Part shown: piece by piece, positions 55,316-63,982 of the stretch
How the letters are laid out: every line of letters starts with the position of its first letter
How positions within the stretch are numbered: the first letter of the stretch is position 1
NCBI RefSeq assembly: GCF_013391765.2
Contig: NZ_JACBGI020000004.1
Location: 1-64,000, forward strand
Origin: Thiomicrorhabdus heinhorstiae
Lineage (GTDB): Bacteria; Pseudomonadota; Gammaproteobacteria; Thiomicrospirales; Thiomicrospiraceae
Direction of reading: 5' to 3'
Length of the DNA: 64,000 nucleotides
Notes under the pieces: generated by a model
What the model was told of the DNA's origin: nothing
What the model saw: only the letters and a program-made list of their open reading frames with translations
The model's database searches: none
Translations under genes and position numbers: made by a program

Positions 55316-56518
55316 ATGAAAGAAGAAGCGCTTGAGTATCACCGGAGCGGAAAGCCCGGTAAGTTATCGGTTGAAATCTGCAAACCGGCGGATACCCAGA
55401 AAGATTTAAGTCTGGCCTACAGTCCGGGGGTTGCCTTTCCCGTGCAAGAAATTATGGCCGATCCTGAGCGAGCCTACGAGTACACCATCAAAGGAAATCT
55501 GGTGGCGGTCGTCACTAACGGTACTGCGACTTTGGGGTTGGGAAAAACCGGTGCTCTGGCGTCCAAACCGGTGATGGAAGGCAAGGCACTGCTGTTCAAG
55601 CGCTTTTCCAATATCGACAGTTTCGATATTGAAGTGGATGAAACCGACGTCGACCGTTTTGTGGAAATCATCCGCAAGATTTCACCGACCTTCGGCGGTA
55701 TTAATTTGGAGGATATCGCCGCGCCGGCCTGTTTCGAGATCGAGCGTCGATTGATTGAAGCTCTGGATATTCCGGTGTTTCACGATGATCAGCATGGTAC
55801 GGCAATTATCAGTGTCGCCGGTTTATTGAACGCTTTGGAAATTCAGGAAAAATCGCTTGCCGACGCTAAAATCGTCTGTGTTGGTGCCGGTGCTGCCGGG
55901 ATTGCCATTCTGAATCTGTTGCTGGAAAGCGGTGCCCAAAAAGAGAATATTCTGCTGCTGGATTCAAAGGGCGTCATCCATAGCCAGCGTGAAGATCTTA
56001 ATCAATACAAGCGACCTTTTGCGGTTGAAACCGACAAGCGAACGCTGGCGGATGCAATGCAAGGTGCGGATGTCTTTCTCGGTTTATCGGTAGGCGATCT
56101 GCTATCCGACGAGATGGTGCTTTCGATGGCCGAAAAACCGGTCATTCTAGCGATGGCAAATCCTTATCCGGAGATTCTTCCGGAACAAGCGCACGCGCTG
56201 CGTGGTGACATCGTGATGGGAACCGGCCGCAGTGACTACCCAAACCAGGTCAACAATGTTCTTGGGTTTCCATATATCTTCCGAGCCGCGCTGGATTGCC
56301 GCGCCAAGGTCATTAATACCGAAATGAAACTAGCCTGTGTCGAGGCCTTAAGAGCCTTGGCGAAAGAGCCGGTCACCGAAACGGTTCTGAAAGCCTACGG
56401 GCTGGCAGAGTTGAGTTTTGGCAAAGACTATATCCTTCCGAAACCAACCGACCCTCGCTTGCTCGAAAAACTGCCTCCGGCGATTATTCAAGCGGCGAAA
56501 GACAGCGGTGCAGCTTAA
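55316..56518 (+). CDS. NAD(P)-dependent malic enzyme (MaeB-type, without PTA domain)
   Basis: A 400-residue protein equal to the catalytic half of MaeB. SLAYSPGVAFP near 33, GLGKTGALASKPVMEGKALLFKRF near 77, DIAAPACFEIERRL near 133, DDQHGTAIISVAGLLNAL near 157 and NAD(P)-binding VCVGAGAAGIAILN near 187 are visible. It decarboxylates malate to pyruvate with NAD or NADP. The phosphotransacetylase-like C-terminal extension of long MaeB proteins is absent. Confidence 0.92.
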   Translation: MKEEALEYHRSGKPGKLSVEICKPADTQKDLSLAYSPGVAFPVQEIMADPERAYEYTIKGNLVAVVTNGTATLGLGKTGALASKPVMEGKALLFKRFSNIDSFDIEVDETDVDRFVEIIRKISPTFGGINLEDIAAPACFEIERRLIEALDIPVFHDDQHGTAIISVAGLLNALEIQEKSLADAKIVCVGAGAAGIAILNLLLESGAQKENILLLDSKGVIHSQREDLNQYKRPFAVETDKRTLADAMQGADVFLGLSVGDLLSDEMVLSMAEKPVILAMANPYPEILPEQAHALRGDIVMGTGRSDYPNQVNNVLGFPYIFRAALDCRAKVINTEMKLACVEALRALAKEPVTETVLKAYGLAELSFGKDYILPKPTDPRLLEKLPPAIIQAAKDSGAA

Positions 56519-56587
56519 GTTTTCTGAATCGCGGCCTTTAGAGTATTCTATGCAAAATCAAGTACAGACTTTGTATTGGAGGGGCTT

Positions 56588-57865
56588 GTGCGAATCTGGA
56601 TTTTCTCGCTGATTTTATTGTCGTGGTTTTCCGGCGCTTTTGCCGAAGCTGCCGAAGACTTCAATCTCAGTACCGAATCGAATGAAGAGCTGACCGTTCA
56701 TGTTTTTCCGGCGACTTTTCCCGATGCGAACAAGCCTCTGCTGGTCTGGTTTACCGAAGGCTATGCCGATAGAAGTTCTTTCAAGCATCTCATCACTCAA
56801 TTAAACGACGAGGGCTATTCGCTGTGGCAAGTGGATTTGCTGGAGTCCTATTTCCTGGAACGTACACCTTCGAATGTTAGACGGCTTTCCGGTGAAGGCA
56901 TTGCGGCGGTGTTACAGCACGCGCAAGAAAACGGACAGCCTTTTGTGCCGATCAGTACCGGGCGCATGAGTCTGATACTTCTGCGCGGCGCGCGTTTATG
57001 GCAGTTGGCGGATCGGCCGGAGAAAGGCTATGGTGGCTTGCAGCAAGTTGTGCTCTTCTTCCCGAATCTGTACGATGCGGCCGAAAAAGCCGGGGATGCG
57101 CCGCAACTGTTCCCGATTGTTTCTGCCAGCAGCTTGCCAGTGACTCTGGTTCAGCCGGGGGAGGGAACCTATAAATGGAAAACCGCCGACTTGCAACAAG
57201 CGCTAGAAACTCATCATAGCCAAGTCACGATCGCCGGAGTACCGAAAGTGCGCGATTGGTATTTTTTACGTCGTCAGGCTGAAGTCAACGAGGTTGAAAC
57301 CAAAGCCAGCAATGCATTGTCGGCTCAGCTTGGAATGTGGTTACAAGTCAGTCGCCCGGAGAAAAATCGGGAATTTAAACCCGCGCAGGAATTGGTGGAA
57401 GCGAAAGTAACCGAACGCAAAAAAGGTCTGGTTCCGATTCCAACCCGTTCGGCTGCTGCATTTGAACTCACCGATATTTCCGGTCATGCCATCAACCTTA
57501 AAGAGAAACAGGGCAAAGTGGTGTTGTTGAATTTCTGGGCCAGCTGGTGTCCGCCGTGCGTCAAAGAGATTCCATCAATGAACCGTTTGGCCGAGTCGTT
57601 TGATGCAAAGCGTTTTGAAATCGTTTCGGTTAACTTTAAAGAATCGCCGAAGGCCGTCAAAGATTTTCTGAAACAGGTGCAGGTCGATTTCCCGGTTCTG
57701 ATCGATTTGGACGGCAAGGTCGCCGCCGACTATGAAATCTTTTCTTTTCCCAGCTCGTTCTTGATCGATGCCAAGGGCAATTTGCGTTATTCGGTTAATG
57801 CCGCGATTGAATGGGACGATGCAGAAGTGAAAACCGTAATTAATCAGCTGCTGAACGATAAGTGA
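56588..57865 (+). CDS. Secreted fusion: alpha/beta-hydrolase-like domain plus TlpA thioredoxin
   Basis: Start is GTG at 56588 with GGAGGGG upstream; a TTG four codons earlier lies within that site. The product (425 residues) opens with a signal peptide (FSLILLSWFSGAFAEA). Residues 35-270 look like a degenerate alpha/beta hydrolase (KPLLVWFTEGYADRSSF; the nucleophile elbow reads PISTGRMS, not GxSxG). Residues 285-425 form a TlpA-like thioredoxin with WCPPC (320-324) and the cis-proline region FSFPSSFLID. The thioredoxin part probably reduces periplasmic disulfides, as in cytochrome c maturation. The fusion is unusual; role of the first half unknown. Confidence 0.82.
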   Translation: MRIWIFSLILLSWFSGAFAEAAEDFNLSTESNEELTVHVFPATFPDANKPLLVWFTEGYADRSSFKHLITQLNDEGYSLWQVDLLESYFLERTPSNVRRLSGEGIAAVLQHAQENGQPFVPISTGRMSLILLRGARLWQLADRPEKGYGGLQQVVLFFPNLYDAAEKAGDAPQLFPIVSASSLPVTLVQPGEGTYKWKTADLQQALETHHSQVTIAGVPKVRDWYFLRRQAEVNEVETKASNALSAQLGMWLQVSRPEKNREFKPAQELVEAKVTERKKGLVPIPTRSAAAFELTDISGHAINLKEKQGKVVLLNFWASWCPPCVKEIPSMNRLAESFDAKRFEIVSVNFKESPKAVKDFLKQVQVDFPVLIDLDGKVAADYEIFSFPSSFLIDAKGNLRYSVNAAIEWDDAEVKTVINQLLNDK

Positions 57866-57893
57866 GCTGCATCGAATTCGGAAGGTTCGAGGG

Positions 57894-58061
57894 TTATCTG
57901 GGGTTTTGATCGATCTTGCGCAGCTTATATCGTGGCGAATGTTCATACAGATCATCCCAGCCTTCGTCGGTGATCGGATCATCGCGCTGTCTTTCGTAAG
58001 GCGTTTCATCTTTGACCCACTCGTAGCCGAACAGGCGGAACAGTGCGTTTAACAGCTTCAT
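57894..58061 (-). CDS. 55-residue hypothetical acidic protein
   Basis: The frame starts MKLLNALFRLFGYEWVKDE and continues with PYERQRDDPITDEGWDDLYEH then YKLRKIDQNPR before the stop. The first helix is amphipathic; the remainder is charged and has a sensible composition. The ribosome site is weak. Located alone, convergent with the TlpA fusion. I do not recognise a family. Confidence 0.6.
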   Translation of the reverse strand: MKLLNALFRLFGYEWVKDETPYERQRDDPITDEGWDDLYEHSPRYKLRKIDQNPR

Positions 58062-58241
58062 TCAAGGGTTCTCTTCGAGAAAGTCATTTGGTCCATCATA
58101 CCGATTCAATGAGAAAATGAAATCGTTTTTACGATGTTCGGCGCTTCATCTCGTTGGAATAAAATTTAACTTTACTCTGACGCCGATTACTCTAAATTAA
58201 TAGTAATCCGTATTTATCTTTCCTGTTTAGAGGGTGGTTGC

Positions 58242-58763
58242 ATGTCCGATTTAACTTTTTCACAGCCTGTTCTTCGCATTTTAAAAACTTCAACGCTGTT
58301 TTTTATTAGCGTACTTGTCAGTGCTTGCGGAAATTCGCCTTCCCAGCAGCAAATGGATGTACAGATTGGCGACACTTTTTACCTTGAGCAGGCCATAGCG
58401 GTTAAAAACGGTTACTCAAGAGTCCATTTCCAAGAAGGGGAAATTGCGGGTGCCTGGTTCGATCACTATATACCGCACTGCACGATCGAATTATCCGACA
58501 TAGTGGATCGAGATACCTCCTTCTATCCGGGGCCGTTTCAAATTGAAAAAGTTCGCTTTGGGAGCGAAGACTATGAGTCTGAAGGTGTCATTGATTACGT
58601 CTATTTTTATCTTCAACCCACATCAGAATCCGAAGCGGAAGCGGATGTTTTCCGTCTGGCTTGCGCGGGAGCAATGGACGAAGGTCTAAATAACCCTGCA
58701 GCTCAACGCCCTAAACGTAAACAGATAAATCAGATCTTGGGCAACTACGGTCAAGTGAAGTAA
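58242..58763 (+). CDS. Putative lipoprotein
   Basis: A 173-residue protein with a signal peptide ending in a lipobox (VSAC, Cys29) followed by GNSPSQQQ. The mature part has two or three further cysteines (HCTIELS, RLACAG) that could form a disulfide, and beta-rich segments. No family recognised. GAGGGTGG precedes the ATG. Confidence 0.75.
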   Translation: MSDLTFSQPVLRILKTSTLFFISVLVSACGNSPSQQQMDVQIGDTFYLEQAIAVKNGYSRVHFQEGEIAGAWFDHYIPHCTIELSDIVDRDTSFYPGPFQIEKVRFGSEDYESEGVIDYVYFYLQPTSESEAEADVFRLACAGAMDEGLNNPAAQRPKRKQINQILGNYGQVK

Positions 58764-58972
58764 TTTGTTTGGATCTTAAAGCATTGGGCTCTTAATATTG
58801 AATATTCGCCTCAATTTAAGGGATTTTCCTTTCTTTTGAGAGCGGGATTTTCAGTCATACTGGACCAGTCAAAAAGAAAACGGTCTTGTACGATCAACCC
58901 TGCCAACAAGTTTTCTTGAGGCTATTTCCGAATACGAATGAGTGTATGTCGCGAGCGACAACACCCAATAAT

Positions 58973-59000
58973 AAAAACCACCAGAATGGGTGGTTTTGTT
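58973..59000 (-). terminator. Bidirectional terminator between the lipoprotein gene and rsgA
   Basis: AAAACCACC and GGTGGTTTT form a 9-bp stem with loop AGAATG; the minus strand continues TTTTTATTATT. A second small hairpin GTCGC/GCGAC lies at 58948-58959. Confidence 0.85.
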
Positions 59001-59035
59001 GATTAGATAAGCATCGAATGGTGATTAAATTAATC

Positions 59036-60082
59036 CTACGTTTTTCGTTGCTTGATGTTTTTGGCGGATTTAACCATCTTGCTGAACCGTTTGTCTTCAG
59101 CACGTTTTTCCGCCAAAGTGCCGGCGTTAAAGGCCTGCTCCTTCATTAATTTCCGATAGTTCAGCAATCTGCGCTGATCCAGTTTTCCGGATTGAATTGC
59201 CGCTTGAACCGCACAACCGGGTTCGGATTCATGCTGGCAATCGGAGAATTTGCACTGCATTGCCAAAGCAGAAATATCGGCAAAGGTTTCATCCACACCT
59301 TGTGCGCAATCTGCTAACTGCAACTCCCGCATGCCTGGCGTGTCCAGTAACAACACTCCGGAAGGCGTTAAATGCAGTGAACGGGAAGTTGTGGTGTGCC
59401 TTCCTCGACTATCCGCTTCACGAATAGCGTTGGTTTCTTGTAAAGCACCGCCAAGGAGCGTATTTACCAACGTTGATTTCCCTACGCCGGACGAACCCAG
59501 AAAAGCCAGAGTCTGCCCGGGCGATAACCACAGATCCAGTGCTTGCAATGAGGCTTGATCTTGCGCGTTTACTGCAAACACTGGCAGCATTTTGTCCAGA
59601 GCCTGAACCGCTTCCACAAACGGTTCGGGGTTTTCGCATAAATCGGCTTTTGTCAGCAGAACAATAGGTTCTACCTTTGCTTCATGTGCCAATGCCAAAT
59701 AACGTTCAATGCGGTTTAAGTTGAAGTCGTTGTTCAGAGAACTGACGATTAGAAGCGTATCCACATTCGCGGAAATCAATTGTCGATAAACCTGTGTCCC
59801 CGACGCTTTACGAGAAAACAGTGACATTCTTTCCAGTAAGCGGATAAACCGATGTTCGGTATCCACAACAACCCAGTCTCCGACCGCCAGGTCAGGCATG
59901 GATTTGATCACCGGTATCGTCAGTGAACCTTCGGAAGAGAGTAAATAGATCAATGATCGTTCGACTCCAAACACGCGAGCGGGAATCGAGTTTTCCAGTT
60001 CTTCAAGAGAAAGTTGCAGTTGAAAAAAGGGTTTCCACCCTAATTGGTGTAGAGAAAAATGTGGTGTCATCATAAGCCCCAT
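59036..60082 (-). CDS. rsgA: Small-subunit-dependent GTPase RsgA
   Basis: A 348-residue circularly permuted GTPase. N-terminal OB-fold (about 30-95), then G4 LTKADL near 144, G1 GSSGVGKSTL near 197, G3 DTPGMREL near 249, and the zinc-binding CKFSDCQHESEPGC near 279-292. It checks maturation of the 30S ribosomal subunit. Starts at 60082, 60073 or 60070 are all possible; a 14-base palindrome abuts the first ATG, so a later start may be used. A leader of about 150 bases with unusual features precedes it. Confidence 0.95.
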   Translation of the reverse strand: MGLMMTPHFSLHQLGWKPFFQLQLSLEELENSIPARVFGVERSLIYLLSSEGSLTIPVIKSMPDLAVGDWVVVDTEHRFIRLLERMSLFSRKASGTQVYRQLISANVDTLLIVSSLNNDFNLNRIERYLALAHEAKVEPIVLLTKADLCENPEPFVEAVQALDKMLPVFAVNAQDQASLQALDLWLSPGQTLAFLGSSGVGKSTLVNTLLGGALQETNAIREADSRGRHTTTSRSLHLTPSGVLLLDTPGMRELQLADCAQGVDETFADISALAMQCKFSDCQHESEPGCAVQAAIQSGKLDQRRLLNYRKLMKEQAFNAGTLAEKRAEDKRFSKMVKSAKNIKQRKT

Positions 60083-60211
60083 AACGCTTAAGCGTTGTAA
60101 GAGATAAATATCTGGGGCTGAGAGCGCCCCGGTACTTTGACCGGGTAGAGCAGAATAAATCTACGAGAAATCTACCCGGAGGCTTTTAACAACAATCATC
60201 AGAATCCTCCG
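60083..60211 (-). promoter_or_regulatory. Structured rsgA leader with mutually exclusive hairpins
   Basis: Several perfect pairings overlap and so compete: CGGAGG (60177-60182) with CCTCCG (60206-60211), which would hide the ribosome site of a 12-codon frame; CCGGGTAGA (60141-60149) with TCTACCCGG (60171-60179); CCGGT (60129-60133) with ACCGG (60140-60144); GGGGC (60114-60118) with GCCCC (60126-60130). AACGCTTAAGCGTT (60083-60096) abuts rsgA. This looks like an attenuation-type leader. I do not match it to a known riboswitch class. Confidence 0.55.
60161..60199 (-). CDS. Twelve-codon leader peptide ahead of rsgA
   Basis: ATG with GGAGG 6 bases upstream starts MIVVKSLRVDFS and stops at TAG, inside the leader. 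The codons overlap the right arm of the long hairpin, so ribosome position on this frame would alter folding. The peptide has no evident function; it may be chance. Confidence 0.45.
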   Translation of the reverse strand: MIVVKSLRVDFS

Positions 60212-60240
60212 TTCGAAATAGAAATATGAAATCAGCTTTT

Positions 60241-60249
60241 ATTATAGCA
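60241..60249 (-). promoter_or_regulatory. Extended -10 promoter of rsgA
   Basis: TGCTATAAT on the minus strand is a perfect extended -10 element. It predicts a transcript start near 60234 and a leader of about 150 bases before rsgA. Of the 380-base gap to the next gene, the part beyond 60250 shows nothing else certain. Confidence 0.6.
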
Positions 60250-60462
60250 ATGACTTTTTAAAAGGTGGCAGGAAATAGTCGAGTGATCTGCAAGTCTTAA
60301 CCAAGGCTTGAACCCATTGATATGGTTAATCAAGGTCAATTTTTTTGCACTTTCTTGTGCTAGAGTGTATTCAGTTTATTGCCAAAGGCGGTTTAGATGT
60401 TAACTGCAGGCAATCGCCAGTTCATATGAACACTCTCAACCTCAAGATGGAGGACCATTGTT

Positions 60463-61026
60463 ATGAAAAAAGCATTACTGGCAACAACGGTCGCAAGTGT
60501 TTTAATAAGCGCCTTAAGCATTAGTTCGGCATACGCTCAACCGCCTCAACAGGGACAGGAACAATCCAGATCCCAAAAAGATAATGGGCATAAAGGGCAA
60601 GGACAGTCGAATTATCAAAAAGGGCAGGAGCAATATAAAGGGCCGTCAAATCAGCCTAATTCTTATAAACAGGCGCCAAACAATAAAGCCCCGGTTGCTA
60701 AACAAAGTTACCCCGGGGCGGCTAAATCCAATAACCAGCCTCGCGCTTCCTACACTGTGAACTCTCGGAATAGAGAAGTCATGCATCATCATTACCGGAA
60801 AATTCTGGGGAGTGTAAACCGTCAGCATCGACCACAGTTTGTTCAAGAACGGGTCATTCCGGTCAGATACCGACCTTACATTACTCCAGCGCCCTATTCG
60901 CTGAAAAAACGCATACCGCATATTCCTGCCGGTTATGTAATTGGCTATTATCAAGGTTATGTTGTTGTATACGACCCAAAAACCTTTTTGATTTTGACTT
61001 TGGTTGATTTATTGGTGAATTATTGA
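60463..61026 (+). CDS. Secreted Gln/Asn-rich basic protein, CigR/RcnB-like
   Basis: A 187-residue protein with a signal peptide (cleavage near AYA-Q, residue 25), a low-complexity Gln/Asn/Lys/Pro segment (26-105) and a C-terminal block ending KKRIPHIPAGYVIGYYQGYVVVYDPKTFLILTLVDLL. The end resembles that of the protein at 6179-6736 and of CigR/RcnB-family proteins (PxGY, then a VVVY strand, then a hydrophobic stretch). GGAGG lies upstream of the ATG. Role unknown. Confidence 0.65.
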   Translation: MKKALLATTVASVLISALSISSAYAQPPQQGQEQSRSQKDNGHKGQGQSNYQKGQEQYKGPSNQPNSYKQAPNNKAPVAKQSYPGAAKSNNQPRASYTVNSRNREVMHHHYRKILGSVNRQHRPQFVQERVIPVRYRPYITPAPYSLKKRIPHIPAGYVIGYYQGYVVVYDPKTFLILTLVDLLVNY

Positions 61027-61135
61027 TCACGATCGGGCGAGAACAATCCAAACGCAGGAGATCAGGTGAGGTTAATCAATTCGGCTTTTGTTAAGTCTTT
61101 TGTGATGCCCAATAAAAACGATTTTTAAATAGACA

Positions 61136-61162
61136 AAAAAGGCTGGTTTCCCTAGCCTTTTT
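61136..61162 (+). terminator. Bidirectional terminator between convergent secreted-protein genes
   Basis: AAAAAGGCT and AGCCTTTTT form a 9-bp stem with a 9-base loop; A and T runs serve both strands. Confidence 0.88.
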
Positions 61163-61175
61163 CATTTTCTGTGTA

Positions 61176-63425
61176 TTACTGATTACTCAAACGGTAAGTT
61201 AATCGGATATCGGCAATATCAAGTTCAGGATTTTCGGGTGTAAATAGAATTCTGTTTATAATCTCAATTCCCTGGGTTGAAATGAACTTGGCTTCCGGGC
61301 CAAAAGGCGGAAGTTGAAAATTATCCACAAACAACAGCTGTTTATATCTAGGACTTGATGATAACGCTTGCGTACATTGCAGGGGAGCGTCGGAGGAAAC
61401 ATCGGTGATCAGGTCAAGCTGTTGATCAGGAGCAATTTTGGCATCTCCTAAAATATTTCCTTCCGCAGAAACCACCTTTCCTTCACAAATATACTGAATC
61501 AAGCGTTCTGGAAATGGCTGTAACGCATCCGCTAAGCCAAACGCTTCAGAATCTCTAAATTGAGTGAGATCGTTTGCCGGAGCAAAAGCGTCTCCTATAT
61601 GAGATGGCGTCGCAAGCATATCCATCTTAAAATTTAAGTCGCCAATTTTAATGTCTGCCATCTGGTTATTCATAACAGGATTGGAAAAGGCTGTTTCCAG
61701 CAACGCAATCTCTTGCTCATTTAACACGGTTAGTGACTCTGTAACATCAACACCGGAAATCAATTGAATTAGCATTTCATAGGATTTCTTAAAATCCCAC
61801 AAGGCATCAACAACAACAGACTCTTTAATTTGAATCGGAACAGCCTCAAAATTATCTGCACTCAGCGAGAAAGCCGGGTTCTCGGCACTGCTGTCTTTGA
61901 CAATCTCTCCTTTGGTAACCAAATGAGCGGCATTTCCTTGTGATAAAGCGTCATCCAACAGTATAAATGCCGCTCGTTTTAATCGATCAAATTGAAATAC
62001 GATAGGTTCACTTGGAAGCAGCGCACCCGACTTTTTCACTCTGGATGATAATTCTTCGTTAGGAAGAAAAGGCGCATTCGCGAGTGAAGAAATATGTGGC
62101 AATAAGGTAGCAGCAGTGAGTATTTTGGTTCCCGTTAAAAGGTTCTGCTGATTGTCATCGCTATTTAAATCACTTCGAACTTCATCCATCTGACCGTTTT
62201 GAACTTTGCTTAACAGAGAATCGACTAGCCGATAAGTAGAGAATAAGCTACTTCCCGAAAAGCCTCGCGAACGACTGCTTGGCCCGGCGATGGTATTAAA
62301 TGGTGCGCTCAAAGGCGTCAGGCTTGATTGCTGCAGGGCGGTTTTCGCCAAAATGAGGTTGTGCAACATAATGCGTCTGTCTTGCAACGAAAAACCATGT
62401 TCCGAGAGCTCATCAGTGATAACTTTTGCTACATCGGTATTGGTGGTTTCGCCATTGTAGTAAGACTGTGTTTGAATTTGATGAATGACATCTTGAACAG
62501 AGAAGGTTCTTCCATTTAAATCAAAAGCATCGATATTCCCTTGAAGATCTTCAACCAAAACCAAAATTCCGTCTTCAATGCGAATAACCCCTTTCTTGCC
62601 ATCTGCACCATGAATACTAAATGGAATCATGGATGTTAATGGAGTACGGTGAATGCTTCCATCGGTTAATTCAACTTCCAGTTGTGCAGAAAGATCCTGA
62701 AGTGAATCAACATCAATACCGCCAATTGAAACCGATTTAAAGACCTCCGGGTGAACTTGTAGAGTGAATACCGGGGAGTCGGCAAAAGTGGTATTTACAC
62801 CGTTTTTTGCTCTATGAAAAATAGAAACCGTGCTTCCATCGTACTCCGGGTTTTCGCTCGTTCCTCCTGATTGAAACACGGTAGGACCAAGCAGAGGGCC
62901 GGGAGTCGCAATAGCAGGGTTGTGAATAGGTAAACCCGTTTCTAAGAAATTGGCCTGTCTGGCTTGAGACACCATATAGGCAAAATCTTCACGCGAGATA
63001 CTGTCTTGATATGACTTGTTTTTTTTAGACAAAAAACCTTCAATGGACACATTTTCATTGGAATGCCCAATAATTAAATAGTCGTTAATCAGTTTTTTTG
63101 CATCGCCGTATGTCAGATAGCCAGACCCTAAATCACTAATATTTAAAAGCGTTTCAGCAAAGGTGAGGTCGGCTTGGTCTTGTGGATTAAAACGCGCTTC
63201 AACAGGAAGAAAGCCTTGGGCTTTCAGGCTATTCACAGCTTTCTTAGCATAGCTTGAAATGTTTTCTTCATCTTGAAATGGCGCATTGGGATCAATGTCA
63301 ACTGTATCCGTATTTGTGTCGGAGTAGTTACTGCTACTGTCATAACAGCCTGACAATGCACTCGCAGTCAAGCCCAGTGCCAATGTAATGGATGCTGAAA
63401 TAGCCGTCTTGTTTATAAGGTTCAT
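61176..63425 (-). CDS. Large lipoprotein of unknown function
   Basis: A 749-residue protein with a signal peptide and lipobox LSGC (Cys27), then a Ser/Asn/Asp/Thr-rich linker. It has many short beta and helical segments and no family I recognise. Segments such as SISREDFAYMVSQARQ recall SLH-like or EF-hand-like units but lack their conserved residues. GAGGAAATAAA precedes the ATG. It shares a strand and close spacing with the small secreted protein upstream (about 47 bases), so they probably form one unit. Confidence 0.75.
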   Translation of the reverse strand: MNLINKTAISASITLALGLTASALSGCYDSSSNYSDTNTDTVDIDPNAPFQDEENISSYAKKAVNSLKAQGFLPVEARFNPQDQADLTFAETLLNISDLGSGYLTYGDAKKLINDYLIIGHSNENVSIEGFLSKKNKSYQDSISREDFAYMVSQARQANFLETGLPIHNPAIATPGPLLGPTVFQSGGTSENPEYDGSTVSIFHRAKNGVNTTFADSPVFTLQVHPEVFKSVSIGGIDVDSLQDLSAQLEVELTDGSIHRTPLTSMIPFSIHGADGKKGVIRIEDGILVLVEDLQGNIDAFDLNGRTFSVQDVIHQIQTQSYYNGETTNTDVAKVITDELSEHGFSLQDRRIMLHNLILAKTALQQSSLTPLSAPFNTIAGPSSRSRGFSGSSLFSTYRLVDSLLSKVQNGQMDEVRSDLNSDDNQQNLLTGTKILTAATLLPHISSLANAPFLPNEELSSRVKKSGALLPSEPIVFQFDRLKRAAFILLDDALSQGNAAHLVTKGEIVKDSSAENPAFSLSADNFEAVPIQIKESVVVDALWDFKKSYEMLIQLISGVDVTESLTVLNEQEIALLETAFSNPVMNNQMADIKIGDLNFKMDMLATPSHIGDAFAPANDLTQFRDSEAFGLADALQPFPERLIQYICEGKVVSAEGNILGDAKIAPDQQLDLITDVSSDAPLQCTQALSSSPRYKQLLFVDNFQLPPFGPEAKFISTQGIEIINRILFTPENPELDIADIRLTYRLSNQ

Positions 63426-63472
63426 TTTATTTCCTCGATACTTTAAATTTACTAAACCAGTTCAGTCATCAT

Positions 63473-63778
63473 TTACAAAAGAGGGCTGTAGTCTTCCGCA
63501 CAAAAACCTAGCTCAGCAAAGTTGGTTTGATCCGTCACTCTCTGAGAAACCATCTTGTCGGAACTGTTTGCCTCCTCACTTTCCGAGGGAAGAATTGAGC
63601 TGTAATCTTCCGAAAATAAGTCAACATAACTTGAATCTCCGCTATTTTTCACTTCATGAAAATCGCCTGGTGCAAATACCGGAATGGCATCAAGCTCTTC
63701 ATCGTATGCAATTGCAATGTTGGAAGTTAAAAAGCAACTCCCCATTAAAAAAACTGAAAATAATGCTCGTGTTTTCAT
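63473..63778 (-). CDS. Small secreted protein with repeated EDYS motif
   Basis: A 101-residue protein; start at 63778 with AAGGAAAGTC upstream. Signal peptide cleavage is likely after AIA (residue 24). The mature acidic protein contains SEDYSSILP and, at the C-terminus, AEDYSPLL, an imperfect repeat, plus a lone Cys in GFCAEDY. No family recognised. First clear gene of the unit with the large lipoprotein. Confidence 0.65.
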   Translation of the reverse strand: MKTRALFSVFLMGSCFLTSNIAIAYDEELDAIPVFAPGDFHEVKNSGDSSYVDLFSEDYSSILPSESEEANSSDKMVSQRVTDQTNFAELGFCAEDYSPLL

Positions 63779-63789
63779 AAGACTTTCCT

Positions 63790-63846
63790 TTAGGTACAAC
63801 GTGAATCATCGCCGTGTGGCTGAGTCTTATTATCAAAAGCACCCAT
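63790..63846 (-). CDS. Possible 18-codon small gene
   Basis: MGAFDNKTQPHGDDSRCT with GAGGAATTACCA before the ATG, ending 11 bases before the small secreted-protein gene. Good ribosome site, but too short to judge; it may be a leader or chance. Confidence 0.3.
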   Translation of the reverse strand: MGAFDNKTQPHGDDSRCT

Positions 63847-63856
63847 TGGTAATTCC

Positions 63857-63982
63857 TCACAGGAGGTTCACAATTTCGGCACTTTTCTGTTCCCCAATAG
63901 GTTTAGTCACATGCACGACATCAGAAACGTACTCCTCTTCAGCAGCACTTAAACGGTCATTTTTAGAAATCAAAATCAGTTT
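63857..63982 (-). pseudogene. Possible C-terminal remnant of a broken or frameshifted gene
   Basis: An open frame of 42 codons, reading LILISKNDRLSAAEEEYVSD then VVHVTKPIGEQKSAEIVNLL and stop, has protein-like composition but no clear start: a stop lies just upstream, next to a run of six G/C. The pattern (hydrophobic strand, then KPIG and a C-terminal helix) recalls the end of a response-regulator receiver. A frameshift at the homopolymer, or a chance frame, are both possible. The window ends 18 bases further. Confidence 0.3.

Noticed and set aside
60102-60180. TPP-riboswitch-like words (CTGAGA, CTTTGACC) on the plus strand
   Set aside because: No P2 arrangement with GGGGTGCC, later conserved bases differ, and no thiamine gene follows on that strand; the promoter evidence supports the opposite strand.
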